From the NCBI RefSeq assembly GCF_009650995.1, contig NZ_WHVV01000013.1, positions 32,027 through 96,026 on the forward strand: a DNA stretch of 64,000 bases. Reading direction: 5' to 3'. This DNA is from Sporosarcina cascadiensis. Its GTDB lineage: Bacteria > Bacillota > Bacilli > Bacillales_A > Planococcaceae. The notes beneath the pieces are model-generated. The model was not told the origin of the DNA, did no database searches, and saw only the letters and a list, made by a program, of their open reading frames with translations. Below are positions 8,168-16,322 of this stretch, one piece after another. The position numbers were made by a program, and so were the translations under genes. The first letter of the stretch is position 1; every line of letters begins with the position of its first letter.

Positions 8168-8183
8168 TGAAATTAAATGGTGA
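8127..8183 (+). CDS. Possible 18-residue leader peptide
   Basis: A TTG codon follows AAAGGAGG by three bases and opens a frame reading LNYYRALLPYITLPEIKW before TGA. The ribosome binding site is excellent but the spacing is short, and the frame's 3' half is the inverted repeat itself. It could equally be chance. No function is proposed. Confidence 0.2.
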   Translation: MNYYRALLPYITLPEIKW

Positions 8184-8184
8184 A

Positions 8185-8211
8185 ATGTAAGCGGTTAAAT
8201 TTCCTTATAAT
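8185..8211 (+). promoter_or_regulatory. cre-like site and -10 box of the TRAP operon
   Basis: ATGTAAGCGGTTAAA (8185-8199) matches the CcpA cre consensus WTGNAANCGNWNNCW at all but one fixed position. It is followed by TATAAT (8206-8211), so a bound CcpA would cover the -35 region. No good -35 hexamer is seen. Repression during growth on preferred sugars is inferred. Confidence 0.5.
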
Positions 8212-8284
8212 AACAGAATTGATTAACACTAGTTTAGCAGATTATTAGACTAACTATTTTTATAAATAAAAAGGGGGCAATAAT

Positions 8285-9292
8285 ATGTGGAAGAAAATGA
8301 TGATGGGTGCGGCGATGTCGCTGGCACTGATAGCAGCAGGTTGCGGCAGTGATAGTGAGAAGGCGGATGCCGGTTCTTCAGACAAGAAATATAAAATAAC
8401 GATTTCAAACTCAGTAGAGGAAGATTCAGCACTGCACAAAGGCTTGATGGAATTTAAAGAAGTGGCAGAAGATAAGTCAGATGGCAGACTGCAGGTTGAG
8501 GTGTTTTCAAATGGTGAACTTTATGCTTCTGAACGAGAAGCAATCGAAGCAGTTCAGGCAGGAAATATTCAGGCTGTAAGCCCCGCGACTGCACCATTGA
8601 CGAACTTCGTTAAAGAATTTATGGCGCTCGACTTCCTGTTCGTATTTGATGACGTAGATGATGCAAACGGCAAACTGGATGGCGAGCTTGGAGATATCTT
8701 GAATGCAAAGCTGGAAGAGAATCAGCTGAAAGGTTTAGGCTGGGGCAGTGCAGGAATGACACAGATGACGAACAACGTAAAACCAATCGAAACAATTGAA
8801 GATTTCAAAGGAATGAAGCTGCGTACTATGGAAAACAACATTCACTTGGACAGCCTGAAGGAGCTTGGGGCAAACCCTCAGCCATATGCATTCGGTGAAT
8901 TGTATTCGGCTCTTCAGCAAAATATCTTTGACGGCATGCAGACGACAGGTCAGTTGATCGAGAGCTCAAAAGTGTATGAAGTTCAAGATTATATGACAAT
9001 CATGAATCACTCATTTACTGCAGAAGCACTTGTAATGAACAAAGCGTTCTATGATTCACTTCCTGAAGATCTTCAAAAGGTAGTCGATGAAGCAGGCGAA
9101 GCATTTACGAAGCACGAACGAGAAGTATCTGTTGAGTACGATGCGAAAGCAATGGAGCTTTTGGGAGAAACGCTGAAAGTAAATACGCTGCCTGAAGAAA
9201 CAAAACAGGAAATCATTGAAAAGTTAAAGCCGGTATATGATAAGTACGAAAAAGAAATCGGTCATGATTTGATGGAATTAATTAGAGAATAA
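8285..9292 (+). CDS. dctP: TRAP transporter solute-binding lipoprotein (DctP family)
   Basis: The 335-residue extracytoplasmic receptor has a lipoprotein signal with lipobox IAAGC (Cys20). The mature part carries TRAP receptor landmarks: FSNGELYASEREAIEAVQAG, the MKLRTMENN segment whose Arg normally binds the ligand carboxylate, and PQPYAFGELYSALQQ. TRAP receptors usually capture organic acids. The permease subunits follow after an intercistronic hairpin that should let the receptor be made in excess. Given the downstream genes I infer an imidazole-containing carboxylate as substrate. Confidence 0.9.
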   Translation: MWKKMMMGAAMSLALIAAGCGSDSEKADAGSSDKKYKITISNSVEEDSALHKGLMEFKEVAEDKSDGRLQVEVFSNGELYASEREAIEAVQAGNIQAVSPATAPLTNFVKEFMALDFLFVFDDVDDANGKLDGELGDILNAKLEENQLKGLGWGSAGMTQMTNNVKPIETIEDFKGMKLRTMENNIHLDSLKELGANPQPYAFGELYSALQQNIFDGMQTTGQLIESSKVYEVQDYMTIMNHSFTAEALVMNKAFYDSLPEDLQKVVDEAGEAFTKHEREVSVEYDAKAMELLGETLKVNTLPEETKQEIIEKLKPVYDKYEKEIGHDLMELIRE

Positions 9293-9306
9293 TAGTATAG
9301 TCAGAC

Positions 9307-9356
9307 AATTTCTTCCCGGTTATCATACATTTTGATGATGGCCGGGTGAAATTTTT
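9307..9356 (+). terminator. Intercistronic hairpin between receptor and permease genes
   Basis: CCCGGTTATCAT (9315-9326) pairs fully, with two G-U pairs, with ATGATGGCCGGG (9335-9346). TGAAATTTTTCTC follows. It probably acts as a partial terminator or an mRNA-stabilising stem that raises receptor over permease output. Confidence 0.7.
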
Positions 9357-9476
9357 CTCGCTTTCTTCGGTTAACGAAATGATTTACTGTGCCAGGCGCA
9401 AACACGTTTCCAGGGCAGATAGGATAGACGAATGAAAACACCACGCTGGATATTGAATGAGTGGAGATGGTAAACA

Positions 9477-9980
9477 TTGAAGAAGTTTTTACGCTTTATT
9501 GAAAAGTTTGAAGAAATATTCTTGGTTACGACGATGGCAGCCATTTTGCTGATGATTTTTTCCCAGGCTCTTTTCCGTTACTTTTTCGGCAGCGGTATTG
9601 TATGGGGAGAAGAATTTGCGCGGTATGTCCACGTTGCACAAGTGTGGATTGGTTCCAGTTTAGCCATTAAAATGGGCGGACATATCCGGGTAACTTTTTT
9701 GAGGGATTTAATGAATGATAAATTTAAAAAAGTTTTAGATTTATTATCTACATTTTTATTTTTCGCCTTTATGGCGTTTATTACTTATAAGGGTACGTTT
9801 TTTATTTTGCAGCTAATAGAGACCGGCCAAAAAGCCCCTTCAAGTGGAATTTTAATGGCGATTCCATATTCTGTAATCCCTCTTGGAGCTTTTTTCATGG
9901 CGCTTAGACTTATCCAGCAATTCAGAGGGATTATAAAAGGAGAACTGCTCGAAGAAGAGATTGAGGGGGTGGAACAATGA
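9477..9980 (+). CDS. dctQ: TRAP transporter small membrane subunit (DctQ family)
   Basis: The 167-residue protein has four predicted membrane segments (about 15-35, 48-66, 85-107, 125-147) and the VWGEEFARYVHVAQVWIGSS motif typical of DctQ. The start is TTG at 9477, preceded by GGAGATGG; no ATG fits the family length better. It overlaps the large subunit gene by four bases. DctQ is needed for transport alongside DctM. Confidence 0.9.
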   Translation: MKKFLRFIEKFEEIFLVTTMAAILLMIFSQALFRYFFGSGIVWGEEFARYVHVAQVWIGSSLAIKMGGHIRVTFLRDLMNDKFKKVLDLLSTFLFFAFMAFITYKGTFFILQLIETGQKAPSSGILMAIPYSVIPLGAFFMALRLIQQFRGIIKGELLEEEIEGVEQ

Positions 9981-11257
9981 CAATAGCTGTATTATTTATC
10001 AGTTTCTTTGCTCTTATGCTTATCGGCGTTCCTATCGCGATATCTCTTGGCGCATCAGCATTGTTCACAATGGTTTTTGCAACAGATCTGCCGCTCGGTT
10101 CCATTGTGCAGCAGGCCTTCACTTCTCTTGATTCGTTTTCATTACTGTCGATTCCACTGTTTATCCTGGCAGGTGTGTTGATGAGTTCAGGCGGAGTTTC
10201 AAAACGTCTTCTGCACTTGGCAGGCGTTCTTGTCGGATACTTAACGGGCGGTCTAGCCATCGGTACGGTTCTTGCCAGTATGTTCTTTGCAGCAATCTCT
10301 GGTTCAGGTCCTGCGACGGTTGCAGCGATCGGTTCATTCATGATTCCCAATATGGCGAAAAAAGGATATGACAAGCCGTTTGCTGCTGCCGTTACTGCCA
10401 CTGCCGGCTCCATTGGAGTTATTTTACCGCCGAGTATTCCTTTTATCATGTTTGGGATTGTGGGCGGCGTATCCATCGGCGCACTGTTTTTAGCAGGAAT
10501 TATACCAGGGATACTCGTCGGGCTGGCGTTAATGTTCGTTTCGTATCGGACAGCGAAAAAGCGTGATTTTCCTACTGAAGGTAAATTCCCGACATTCAAG
10601 GAAGTGCTGAAGGCAATCAACTATGCGAAATGGGCATTGCTGATTCCGGTAGTCATACTAGGCGGTATATACAGCGGGCTATTCTCTCCGACAGAATCTG
10701 CGGCAGTTGCCTGTATGTATGCATTGTTTATCGGATTGTTTGTCTATAAAGAACTGACATTAAAGAGTCTCTACAGTGTATTTTTAGAAGCAACCCTGTT
10801 GAATATACCGGTAATCATCATCATCAGTTTCTCTATTTCCTTCGCATATTTGCTCAGTATCGAACGGATTCCGGCGACGATTGCGCATTTCATCACAGGA
10901 ATTTCTGAAAATATGATTATTACGATGCTGCTGGTCAGTGCGTTCTTGTTTGTAGTAGGAATGTTTATTGACACGATTTCTGCAGTGGTTATTCTGACAC
11001 CTATTTTGCTGCCGGTGGCGGTAGCGGTAGGCATTGATCCGATTCACTTCGGCGTCATCATGGTCTGTAACCTGGCTGTTGGTTATGTTACACCTCCGCT
11101 TGGAGTAAACTTATTCGTTGCTTCGCATATCAGTAAAGTTTCAATTGAACGAATCAGCCGTGCGCTTGTTCCGTTTATCGTTGCGATGCTGATCATTATT
11201 GTTATCATAATTGCGATTCCGTCACTTTCTACATTCTTGCCGGGATTGGCGAAATAA
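9977..11257 (+). CDS. dctM: TRAP transporter large membrane subunit (DctM family)
   Basis: The 426-residue permease has the normal family length and about 12 membrane segments. Recognisable landmarks are LGASALFTM, SIPLFILAGVLMSSGG, AAISGSGPATVAAIG, ATAGSIGVILPPSIPFIMFG, FSPTESAAVA and VGYVTPPLGVNLFVAS. It forms the Na+-driven channel with DctQ and takes ligand from the lipoprotein receptor. Coding continues without a terminator into the aminotransferase gene, so transporter and enzymes probably share a transcript. Confidence 0.92.
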   Translation: MTIAVLFISFFALMLIGVPIAISLGASALFTMVFATDLPLGSIVQQAFTSLDSFSLLSIPLFILAGVLMSSGGVSKRLLHLAGVLVGYLTGGLAIGTVLASMFFAAISGSGPATVAAIGSFMIPNMAKKGYDKPFAAAVTATAGSIGVILPPSIPFIMFGIVGGVSIGALFLAGIIPGILVGLALMFVSYRTAKKRDFPTEGKFPTFKEVLKAINYAKWALLIPVVILGGIYSGLFSPTESAAVACMYALFIGLFVYKELTLKSLYSVFLEATLLNIPVIIIISFSISFAYLLSIERIPATIAHFITGISENMIITMLLVSAFLFVVGMFIDTISAVVILTPILLPVAVAVGIDPIHFGVIMVCNLAVGYVTPPLGVNLFVASHISKVSIERISRALVPFIVAMLIIIVIIIAIPSLSTFLPGLAK

Positions 11258-11289
11258 TTACATCATAGAAGACAGGAGCTGTATTTCAA

Positions 11290-12378
11290 ATGAATTGGAG
11301 AACCAGTGTAAAAGATATCGCACCATATATACCGGGCAAATCGATTGAAGCAGTAAAGAAGGAGCTGCAGCTGGAGGAAGTGCACCGTCTTGCGTCGAAC
11401 GAAAATCCGCTCGGTCCTTCCCCCAAAGCAAAAGCAGCGATGAAGCAGGCAATTGAGGAAGTGCATTTGTATCCGGATGCATCTGCGACAAAACTGCGTG
11501 AGCGTCTGGCAGAGATGTATGAAGTGCAGCCTGAACAAGTTATCACAGGCAACGGTGCAGATAATATTATTTCATTGGTGGTCAGTGCGTACATTGATGA
11601 AGGAGATGAAGTAGTTTACGGAAGCCCTACTTTCCCCGCTTACCGTTCGTCTACACTTCTGATGGGCGGAATTCCTGTGGAAGTGCCGCTTACAAAGGAT
11701 TGGCAGTTTGATTTGGATGCGATGAAAGCGAAGATTACGGATAAGACAAAACTTGTATTTGTCTGTAATCCGAATAATCCTACCGGCACAATTGTGGAGG
11801 ATTCTTCATTGGAGAAATTCATACAAGAAATTCCTGACCATGTAACAGTTGTGCTCGATGAAGCGTATATCGAATATGTCCGTGAGAAACCGTATAAGAC
11901 GGGAATTGACTACTTCAAGGCCGGACATCCGATCATTACCATCCGTACGTTCTCGAAATTCTACAGCTTGGCAGGCTTGCGTGTAGGCTATGCTGTTGCG
12001 TCGGAAGAACTGCTCGAACCTGTATTGCGTCTGCGTGAGCCGTTTGCTGTGAACCGGGTAGCGATAGAAGCGGCGTCAGCTACGCTGGATGACAATGATT
12101 TTACGGAAGAACATTATCAAATGAACGAAGAAGGCAAGAAGTATCTGACGGAGGAATTTACAAAGCTAGGATTTGAAGTGTTTCCGTCCTACACGAATTT
12201 CCTGTTTGTTCACATCAAGTCCGATGCACAGGCATTATTTAATAAGCTGCTGGAAAAAGGGCTGATTATTCGTCCATGCACGCCATGGGGCTTGAATGAA
12301 TATGTCCGCATTTCAATTGGAACTAAGGAGCAAAATGAACTTCTGGTGGGAATTTTACATCAAAATGAGAAGGAGTGA
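11290..12378 (+). CDS. HisC-like PLP aminotransferase
   Basis: This is a 362-residue class I/II aminotransferase of the histidinol-phosphate type. ASNENPLGPSP lies near the N-terminus, CNPNNPTGT in the cofactor pocket, DEAYIEY follows, and Lys223 in TFSKFYSLAGLRVGY forms the PLP aldimine. C-terminal RISIGTKEQN carries the carboxylate-binding Arg. It lies between a TRAP permease and a hydroxyacid dehydrogenase rather than among his genes. I infer a catabolic role, most simply histidine to or from imidazole-pyruvate; another aromatic amino acid is possible. Confidence 0.85.
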   Translation: MNWRTSVKDIAPYIPGKSIEAVKKELQLEEVHRLASNENPLGPSPKAKAAMKQAIEEVHLYPDASATKLRERLAEMYEVQPEQVITGNGADNIISLVVSAYIDEGDEVVYGSPTFPAYRSSTLLMGGIPVEVPLTKDWQFDLDAMKAKITDKTKLVFVCNPNNPTGTIVEDSSLEKFIQEIPDHVTVVLDEAYIEYVREKPYKTGIDYFKAGHPIITIRTFSKFYSLAGLRVGYAVASEELLEPVLRLREPFAVNRVAIEAASATLDDNDFTEEHYQMNEEGKKYLTEEFTKLGFEVFPSYTNFLFVHIKSDAQALFNKLLEKGLIIRPCTPWGLNEYVRISIGTKEQNELLVGILHQNEKE

Positions 12379-12387
12379 TGTTGGACT

Positions 12388-13371
12388 ATGACAAAGCAGA
12401 AGGTATGGATTTTAGATGATGAATGGTTTACGCATGATGTGGAGAAGGAGATTTACGACGATTACGATATTGAATATAAAGTGACGAGAAGTGACACTGT
12501 AAAAGAGGATTTTGAAACGTTTGGAAAATATGCGGACGGTATTGTAGCGCAAATCGGTTTTCCATGCGGCGCAGATATTATCTCTGAACTGGAGAACTGT
12601 AAAATCATTGCTGCTTCTGGAGTAGGCTTTAATCATATTGATTTGGACGCTGCCTGCGATAAAGGAATATACGTAACGAATATGGCGGATTACTGTATCG
12701 GCGAAGTGTCCGACCATACCATTGCCTTGTCATTGTCTGTAGCGAGGAGACTGCGTGCCTATAACGAGCAAGTGAAAAGTTTTGCCTGGAATCCGCTTGA
12801 TACACTGCCGATCAAACGGCTTAAGGGAAGAACAGTCGGACTGCTCGGCTTTGGCCGCATCGCTAAAGAAGTGGCTAGGAAATTCCAAGTGTTTGGTGTA
12901 AACGTAATTGCGCACGATGAGTTTGTGCCGAAAGAGGCGTTTACTGAATATAGCGTGGAGTCCGTAACGCTCGATGAACTGCTGGAGAGATCGGATATTT
13001 TGAGCCTGCACGTTCCGCTGACTGATGAAACGGAAGGATTGCTTAATTACGACAGATTAAAACGATTGAAAGAAGGCTCCATCCTCATTAATACGTGCCG
13101 AGGGGCGATTATCCAGGAAGACGCATTGGTGAAAGTGATGAAAGAAGGTCATCTTGCGGGTGCGGGTCTTGATGTATTGACGGAAGAACCGCCTGGCAGA
13201 GATCAGGAGCTTCTTCATATGGAAGAAGTGTTTGTTACACCGCATTCTTCTTATGTATCTGAAGAATCCGAGTACGAACTTCGATCTCGTACCAGTTTGA
13301 ATGTCATCCGTGCAATCCGGGGCGAAACACCAGAATTTGTTCAGAATGTGATGCCTGAACGCACAAGCTGA
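12388..13371 (+). CDS. D-2-hydroxyacid dehydrogenase
   Basis: The 327-residue NAD-dependent enzyme belongs to the phosphoglycerate dehydrogenase/CtBP-like family. It has the Rossmann motif GLLGFGRIAKEVA (about 150-162) and the catalytic Arg (INTCRGAII), Glu (LTEEPP) and His (VTPHSSY). Such enzymes interconvert 2-oxoacids and D-2-hydroxyacids. Next to the aminotransferase it would connect imidazole-lactate and imidazole-pyruvate, but the sequence does not fix the substrate. AAGGAGTGATG precedes the ATG. Its stop codon abuts that of the convergent LysR gene with no gap. Confidence 0.85.
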   Translation: MTKQKVWILDDEWFTHDVEKEIYDDYDIEYKVTRSDTVKEDFETFGKYADGIVAQIGFPCGADIISELENCKIIAASGVGFNHIDLDAACDKGIYVTNMADYCIGEVSDHTIALSLSVARRLRAYNEQVKSFAWNPLDTLPIKRLKGRTVGLLGFGRIAKEVARKFQVFGVNVIAHDEFVPKEAFTEYSVESVTLDELLERSDILSLHVPLTDETEGLLNYDRLKRLKEGSILINTCRGAIIQEDALVKVMKEGHLAGAGLDVLTEEPPGRDQELLHMEEVFVTPHSSYVSEESEYELRSRTSLNVIRAIRGETPEFVQNVMPERTS

Positions 13372-14262
13372 TCAGGAAATATCTTTGAAAAACTCTTTTG
13401 TCGTTTCAATGAACTCTTCTATGACCGGCGGCAGATAGCGGTTTTTCATATAAGCAATATAGACAGTCCGTGAAAGATTGCTGTTGGTCAGTTTCTTTAC
13501 CGTCAGTGAAGGATGGTCTGGTTTCCGCAGATAGTTCTCTGGAACAATCGTGATGCCGAGACCTTCTTCTACTAAGGCGCATGCTGTTTCGAACCGCTCA
13601 ATCTCAAAATGAATAGTAGGTTTAATACCGGACTTCCGGAATTCATTCAGAATATCGTTGCGTGTCTGGAATCCCTCTTTGCAGATAATGAATTCCTCGC
13701 CCTTTAGATCACTAATGGAGAGATGTTCCGTATGCTGAAGAGGATGTCCTTGGGGTAATAAAGCGACCAGTCTCTCTGTATAGATCGGGCTCATTTCGAT
13801 TTCTTCGCTTTCAAAAAGCTGATTAGTAATCGCCAGGTGAATCTGATAATTTTTCAAGGCAGCTTCCACTTGAGCGAATCCCAGCACTTCAAGTAATTTG
13901 ATATGAATATCCGGATGAATCGTGCTATAGGAGGCGAGCAGCTTTGGCAGCCAAAATCGTACAGATTCGATTAAGCCGATATGCAGCTCAAGCGGTCCGT
14001 CTTCTTTTAGACGGATGGCTTCTTTTTGAAAGTAATTAAAGTGGCTGAGTAATTTTTTCGCTTCTTCATACATAATCTCTCCTTCTTTTGTCAAAGAGAT
14101 ATTTCTCGTACTCCGGTCAATCAATTTAAGTCCGACTGTGTCTTCAAACTTTTTAATGGCAGAGCTTAAAGACGGCTGCGAGATGAAAAGTGCCTTCGCT
14201 GCCTGGGTAAAGCTTCCTTCTTCGATAAGCGTCGTGAAATAAACTAATGAACGATGATCCAT
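13372..14262 (-). CDS. LysR-family transcriptional regulator
   Basis: The 296-residue regulator has an N-terminal winged helix (LVYFTTLIEEGSFTQAAKAL, then SQPSLSSAIKKFEDTVGLKL) and a two-lobed effector domain. ATG 14262 follows GGAGGG; a longer frame lacks a site. It is divergent from the first urocanate hydratase gene, the usual arrangement for a LysR activator and its target, and convergent with the dehydrogenase gene. The ligand is probably an intermediate of the island's pathway. Confidence 0.88.
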   Translation of the reverse strand: MDHRSLVYFTTLIEEGSFTQAAKALFISQPSLSSAIKKFEDTVGLKLIDRSTRNISLTKEGEIMYEEAKKLLSHFNYFQKEAIRLKEDGPLELHIGLIESVRFWLPKLLASYSTIHPDIHIKLLEVLGFAQVEAALKNYQIHLAITNQLFESEEIEMSPIYTERLVALLPQGHPLQHTEHLSISDLKGEEFIICKEGFQTRNDILNEFRKSGIKPTIHFEIERFETACALVEEGLGITIVPENYLRKPDHPSLTVKKLTNSNLSRTVYIAYMKNRYLPPVIEEFIETTKEFFKDIS

Positions 14263-14390
14263 CTGACAACCCTCCGCTTTGCAATTATTCTTCCCATCAG
14301 TATAGCACATCCAAAAGAAGCGATTTCAGCACATGTTCGTTGTATGATTAAGTTATCTCATGCTGCAGTTCTTTTTTGTATGAATTTAGT

Positions 14391-14560
14391 TCGTACGGGT
14401 TCCGTATCTCGACCTTGCGGGTGGTTTAAACGTAGTATGTGTTTGCAGTTTAAACTCGCTTCGGGGCTTGGAGATTGCCTTACGCCATGAGCCAGCTGGG
14501 GAAGACCACGCCAGTTGTCTCATGGCAACGGCCGACCCCGCAATTGCGCCTTTGCTGGTA
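14391..14560. repeat. Highly structured GC-rich intergenic element
   Basis: This stretch is much richer in GC and in pairing than its surroundings. CCATGAGCCAGCTGG (14486-14500) pairs with CCAGTTGTCTCATGG (14512-14526) around a GGAAGACCACG loop. CGGGG (14462-14466) can pair with CCCCG (14536-14540). Two copies of GTTTAAAC (14424 and 14448) lie on its left. A 63-codon frame on the minus strand ending SRYGTRTN has no ribosome binding site and I regard it as accidental. It looks like a dispersed intergenic repeat or a structured RNA, not a leader specific to this operon. Confidence 0.4.
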
Positions 14561-14597
14561 TAGAGAAAGTATGTCATATTGCACTGAGTGTGGAATT

Positions 14598-14635
14598 AGT
14601 TATAGTAACTTCACTGCTCGGTAAAAAGCTATAAT
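14598..14635 (+). promoter_or_regulatory. Probable LysR-type site and promoter of the first hydratase gene
   Basis: AGTTATAGTAACT (14598-14610) is a perfect inverted repeat of AGTTA and fits the T-N11-A pattern of LysR sites. A perfect TATAAT lies at 14630-14635 and the -35 position (AACTTC) is poor, as at activator-dependent promoters. AAAGGAG and the gene start follow 24 to 40 bases later. Confidence 0.45.
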
Positions 14636-14674
14636 ATACTAATGAAAATAGAGAATGACAAAGGAGTTCTACAG

Positions 14675-16315
14675 ATGCCAAACGTATTAATTTCTCCGAC
14701 AGGTACGGAAATCAGCTGTAAAAATTGGGAGATTGAAGGATTGCTGCGTCTGTTTTTAAACAGCCTGGATCCGCGCGTTGCTGAAAGCAGCAAAGACCTA
14801 ATTGTATATGGCGGCAGAGGAAAAGCGGCCAGAAATCATGAATCAGTAGAAGCGATCATTCGTGAACTGAAACAACTGTCGCCGACTGAAACCTTGCTTA
14901 TTCAATCAGGCAAGCCGGTAGGAAAGTTTCCGTCCTTTCCTCATTCTCCGCGAATCGTCAATGCTTCCTCGGTATTGGTTCCTCATTGGTCAACAGACAA
15001 AGCATTTGACAAATTGAATGAAAAAGGTCTGACGATGTACGGTCAATCAACTGCTGCATCCTGGGCATACATTGGCGTCCAGGGAGTGCTGCAAGGAACA
15101 TTTGAAACAATGGGTGAAATTGCCAAGAGGCATTTTGACGACACCTTGCAGGGCAGAATCGTGCTGACGTCAGGACTTGGTGGGATGAGTGCAGCCCAGC
15201 CGCTGTCTGTCACAATGCACGGCGGAGTATGTATTGTCGTAGAAATTTCTGAAGATAAAATCAATCAGCGTCTGAAAAATAATTACTGTGATATTAAAGT
15301 GGATTCCTTAGAAGAAGCGATCCGGCTAGCGCAGCAAGCGGCAAAAGCGAAGAAGCCATTGGCGATTGCACTGTCCGGCAATGTGGCGGACCGCTATCGG
15401 GAAGCACTGAAACTGGATTTTATTCCGGATATCGTAACCGATCAGACTTCTGTGCATGATCTTCAGGTGGGCTATATTCCGAGCGGTCTGGATATGGAAC
15501 AGTCGAAAGCGCTTCGCAAGAAAAATCTGGATCACTATTTGAAGTTGGTGAAGGATTCGCTGATTCCTCACGTTCGGGCGATGGTAACGTTTAAAGAACG
15601 TGGAGCCATCGTTTTTGAATATGGAAATAATTTGCGGAAACAAGCATATGAAGCGGGGTACGAACGGGCTTTTGAATTTCCGGGCTTTGCTTCCGAATAC
15701 TTGCGCTCCCACTACTGTGAGGGACGGGGGCCTTGCCGTTGGATTGCGCTGTCGGGTGATCCGAATGATATCTATAAAATTGACGACATGATCTTGGAAG
15801 AGTTTGCGCATGATCATAGGGTGTCGCGCTGGATTCAATATGTGCAGGAAAAGATTTATTTCTACGGCTTGCCGGCCCGCACTTGCTGGCTTGATTATGA
15901 AGAACGGGAGCGGGTGGGTGTCATCATCAATGAAATGGTGCGTTCCGGCGAGCTGTCTGCACCCGTTGCGATTACGCGCGATCATTCCGAAGGCAGCACA
16001 ATGGCGGCGCCGTTCAGAGAGACAGAAAATATGATGGATGGCAGTGATACAGTGGCAGACTGGCCTATTTTAAACGCCATGTTAAATGCCAGTGCAGGTG
16101 CTTCGATGGTCAGTATTCAAAATGGCGGGGGCGTCGGGATCGGAAACTCTGTTCACTCGGGCATGACGGTCATAGCGGATGGCAGTGAAGACGCGTCCGA
16201 CCGTTTGAAAAAGGTATTAGTCGTGGACCCAGGCATGAGCATAATCAGGCATGCAGATGCTGGATACGAAGAGGCACAGACGGCACTCGATAAAATTAAG
16301 ATGAAAAAGGGGTGA
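14675..16315 (+). CDS. Divergent urocanate hydratase homologue
   Basis: Urocanate hydratase uses tightly bound NAD+ as an electrophile to add water to urocanate, giving imidazolone propionate. The 546-residue product keeps the fold and the catalytic-loop Cys404 (LPARTCWLDY), VYGGRGKAARN and GDPNDIY. Compared with the second copy at 20437 it changes segments close to the substrate: HH487-488 becomes Gln482-Asn483 (SIQNGGGVG), the segment starting GRDHLDSG becomes TRDHSEGS, GPFRW becomes GPCRW and MSGAQP becomes MSAAQP. This suggests an altered substrate, for example a thio- or N-methyl-urocanate. ATG 14675 follows AAAGGAG. Confidence 0.8.
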   Translation: MPNVLISPTGTEISCKNWEIEGLLRLFLNSLDPRVAESSKDLIVYGGRGKAARNHESVEAIIRELKQLSPTETLLIQSGKPVGKFPSFPHSPRIVNASSVLVPHWSTDKAFDKLNEKGLTMYGQSTAASWAYIGVQGVLQGTFETMGEIAKRHFDDTLQGRIVLTSGLGGMSAAQPLSVTMHGGVCIVVEISEDKINQRLKNNYCDIKVDSLEEAIRLAQQAAKAKKPLAIALSGNVADRYREALKLDFIPDIVTDQTSVHDLQVGYIPSGLDMEQSKALRKKNLDHYLKLVKDSLIPHVRAMVTFKERGAIVFEYGNNLRKQAYEAGYERAFEFPGFASEYLRSHYCEGRGPCRWIALSGDPNDIYKIDDMILEEFAHDHRVSRWIQYVQEKIYFYGLPARTCWLDYEERERVGVIINEMVRSGELSAPVAITRDHSEGSTMAAPFRETENMMDGSDTVADWPILNAMLNASAGASMVSIQNGGGVGIGNSVHSGMTVIADGSEDASDRLKKVLVVDPGMSIIRHADAGYEEAQTALDKIKMKKG

Positions 16316-16322
16316 TTACACG

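Larger units (their letters stand above)
7867..8284. other. Long AT-rich leader region before the TRAP transporter
   Basis: This 418-base stretch has no gene of normal size. It holds a 12-bp inverted repeat, a possible 18-codon reading frame behind an AAAGGAGG site, a cre-like site and a -10 box, all listed separately. The first 200 bases show nothing recognisable. Confidence 0.5.

Noticed and set aside
10771..11047. Overlapping minus-strand frames inside dctM
   Set aside because: They are antisense shadows of a strongly conserved permease gene.
11290..12378. Histidine-biosynthesis hisC
   Set aside because: No his genes nearby; it sits in a catabolic operon with a transporter and a hydroxyacid dehydrogenase, so a biosynthetic label would mislead.
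14386..14577. 63-residue minus-strand frame ending SRYGTRTN
   Set aside because: It covers the structured intergenic element and lacks translation signals.
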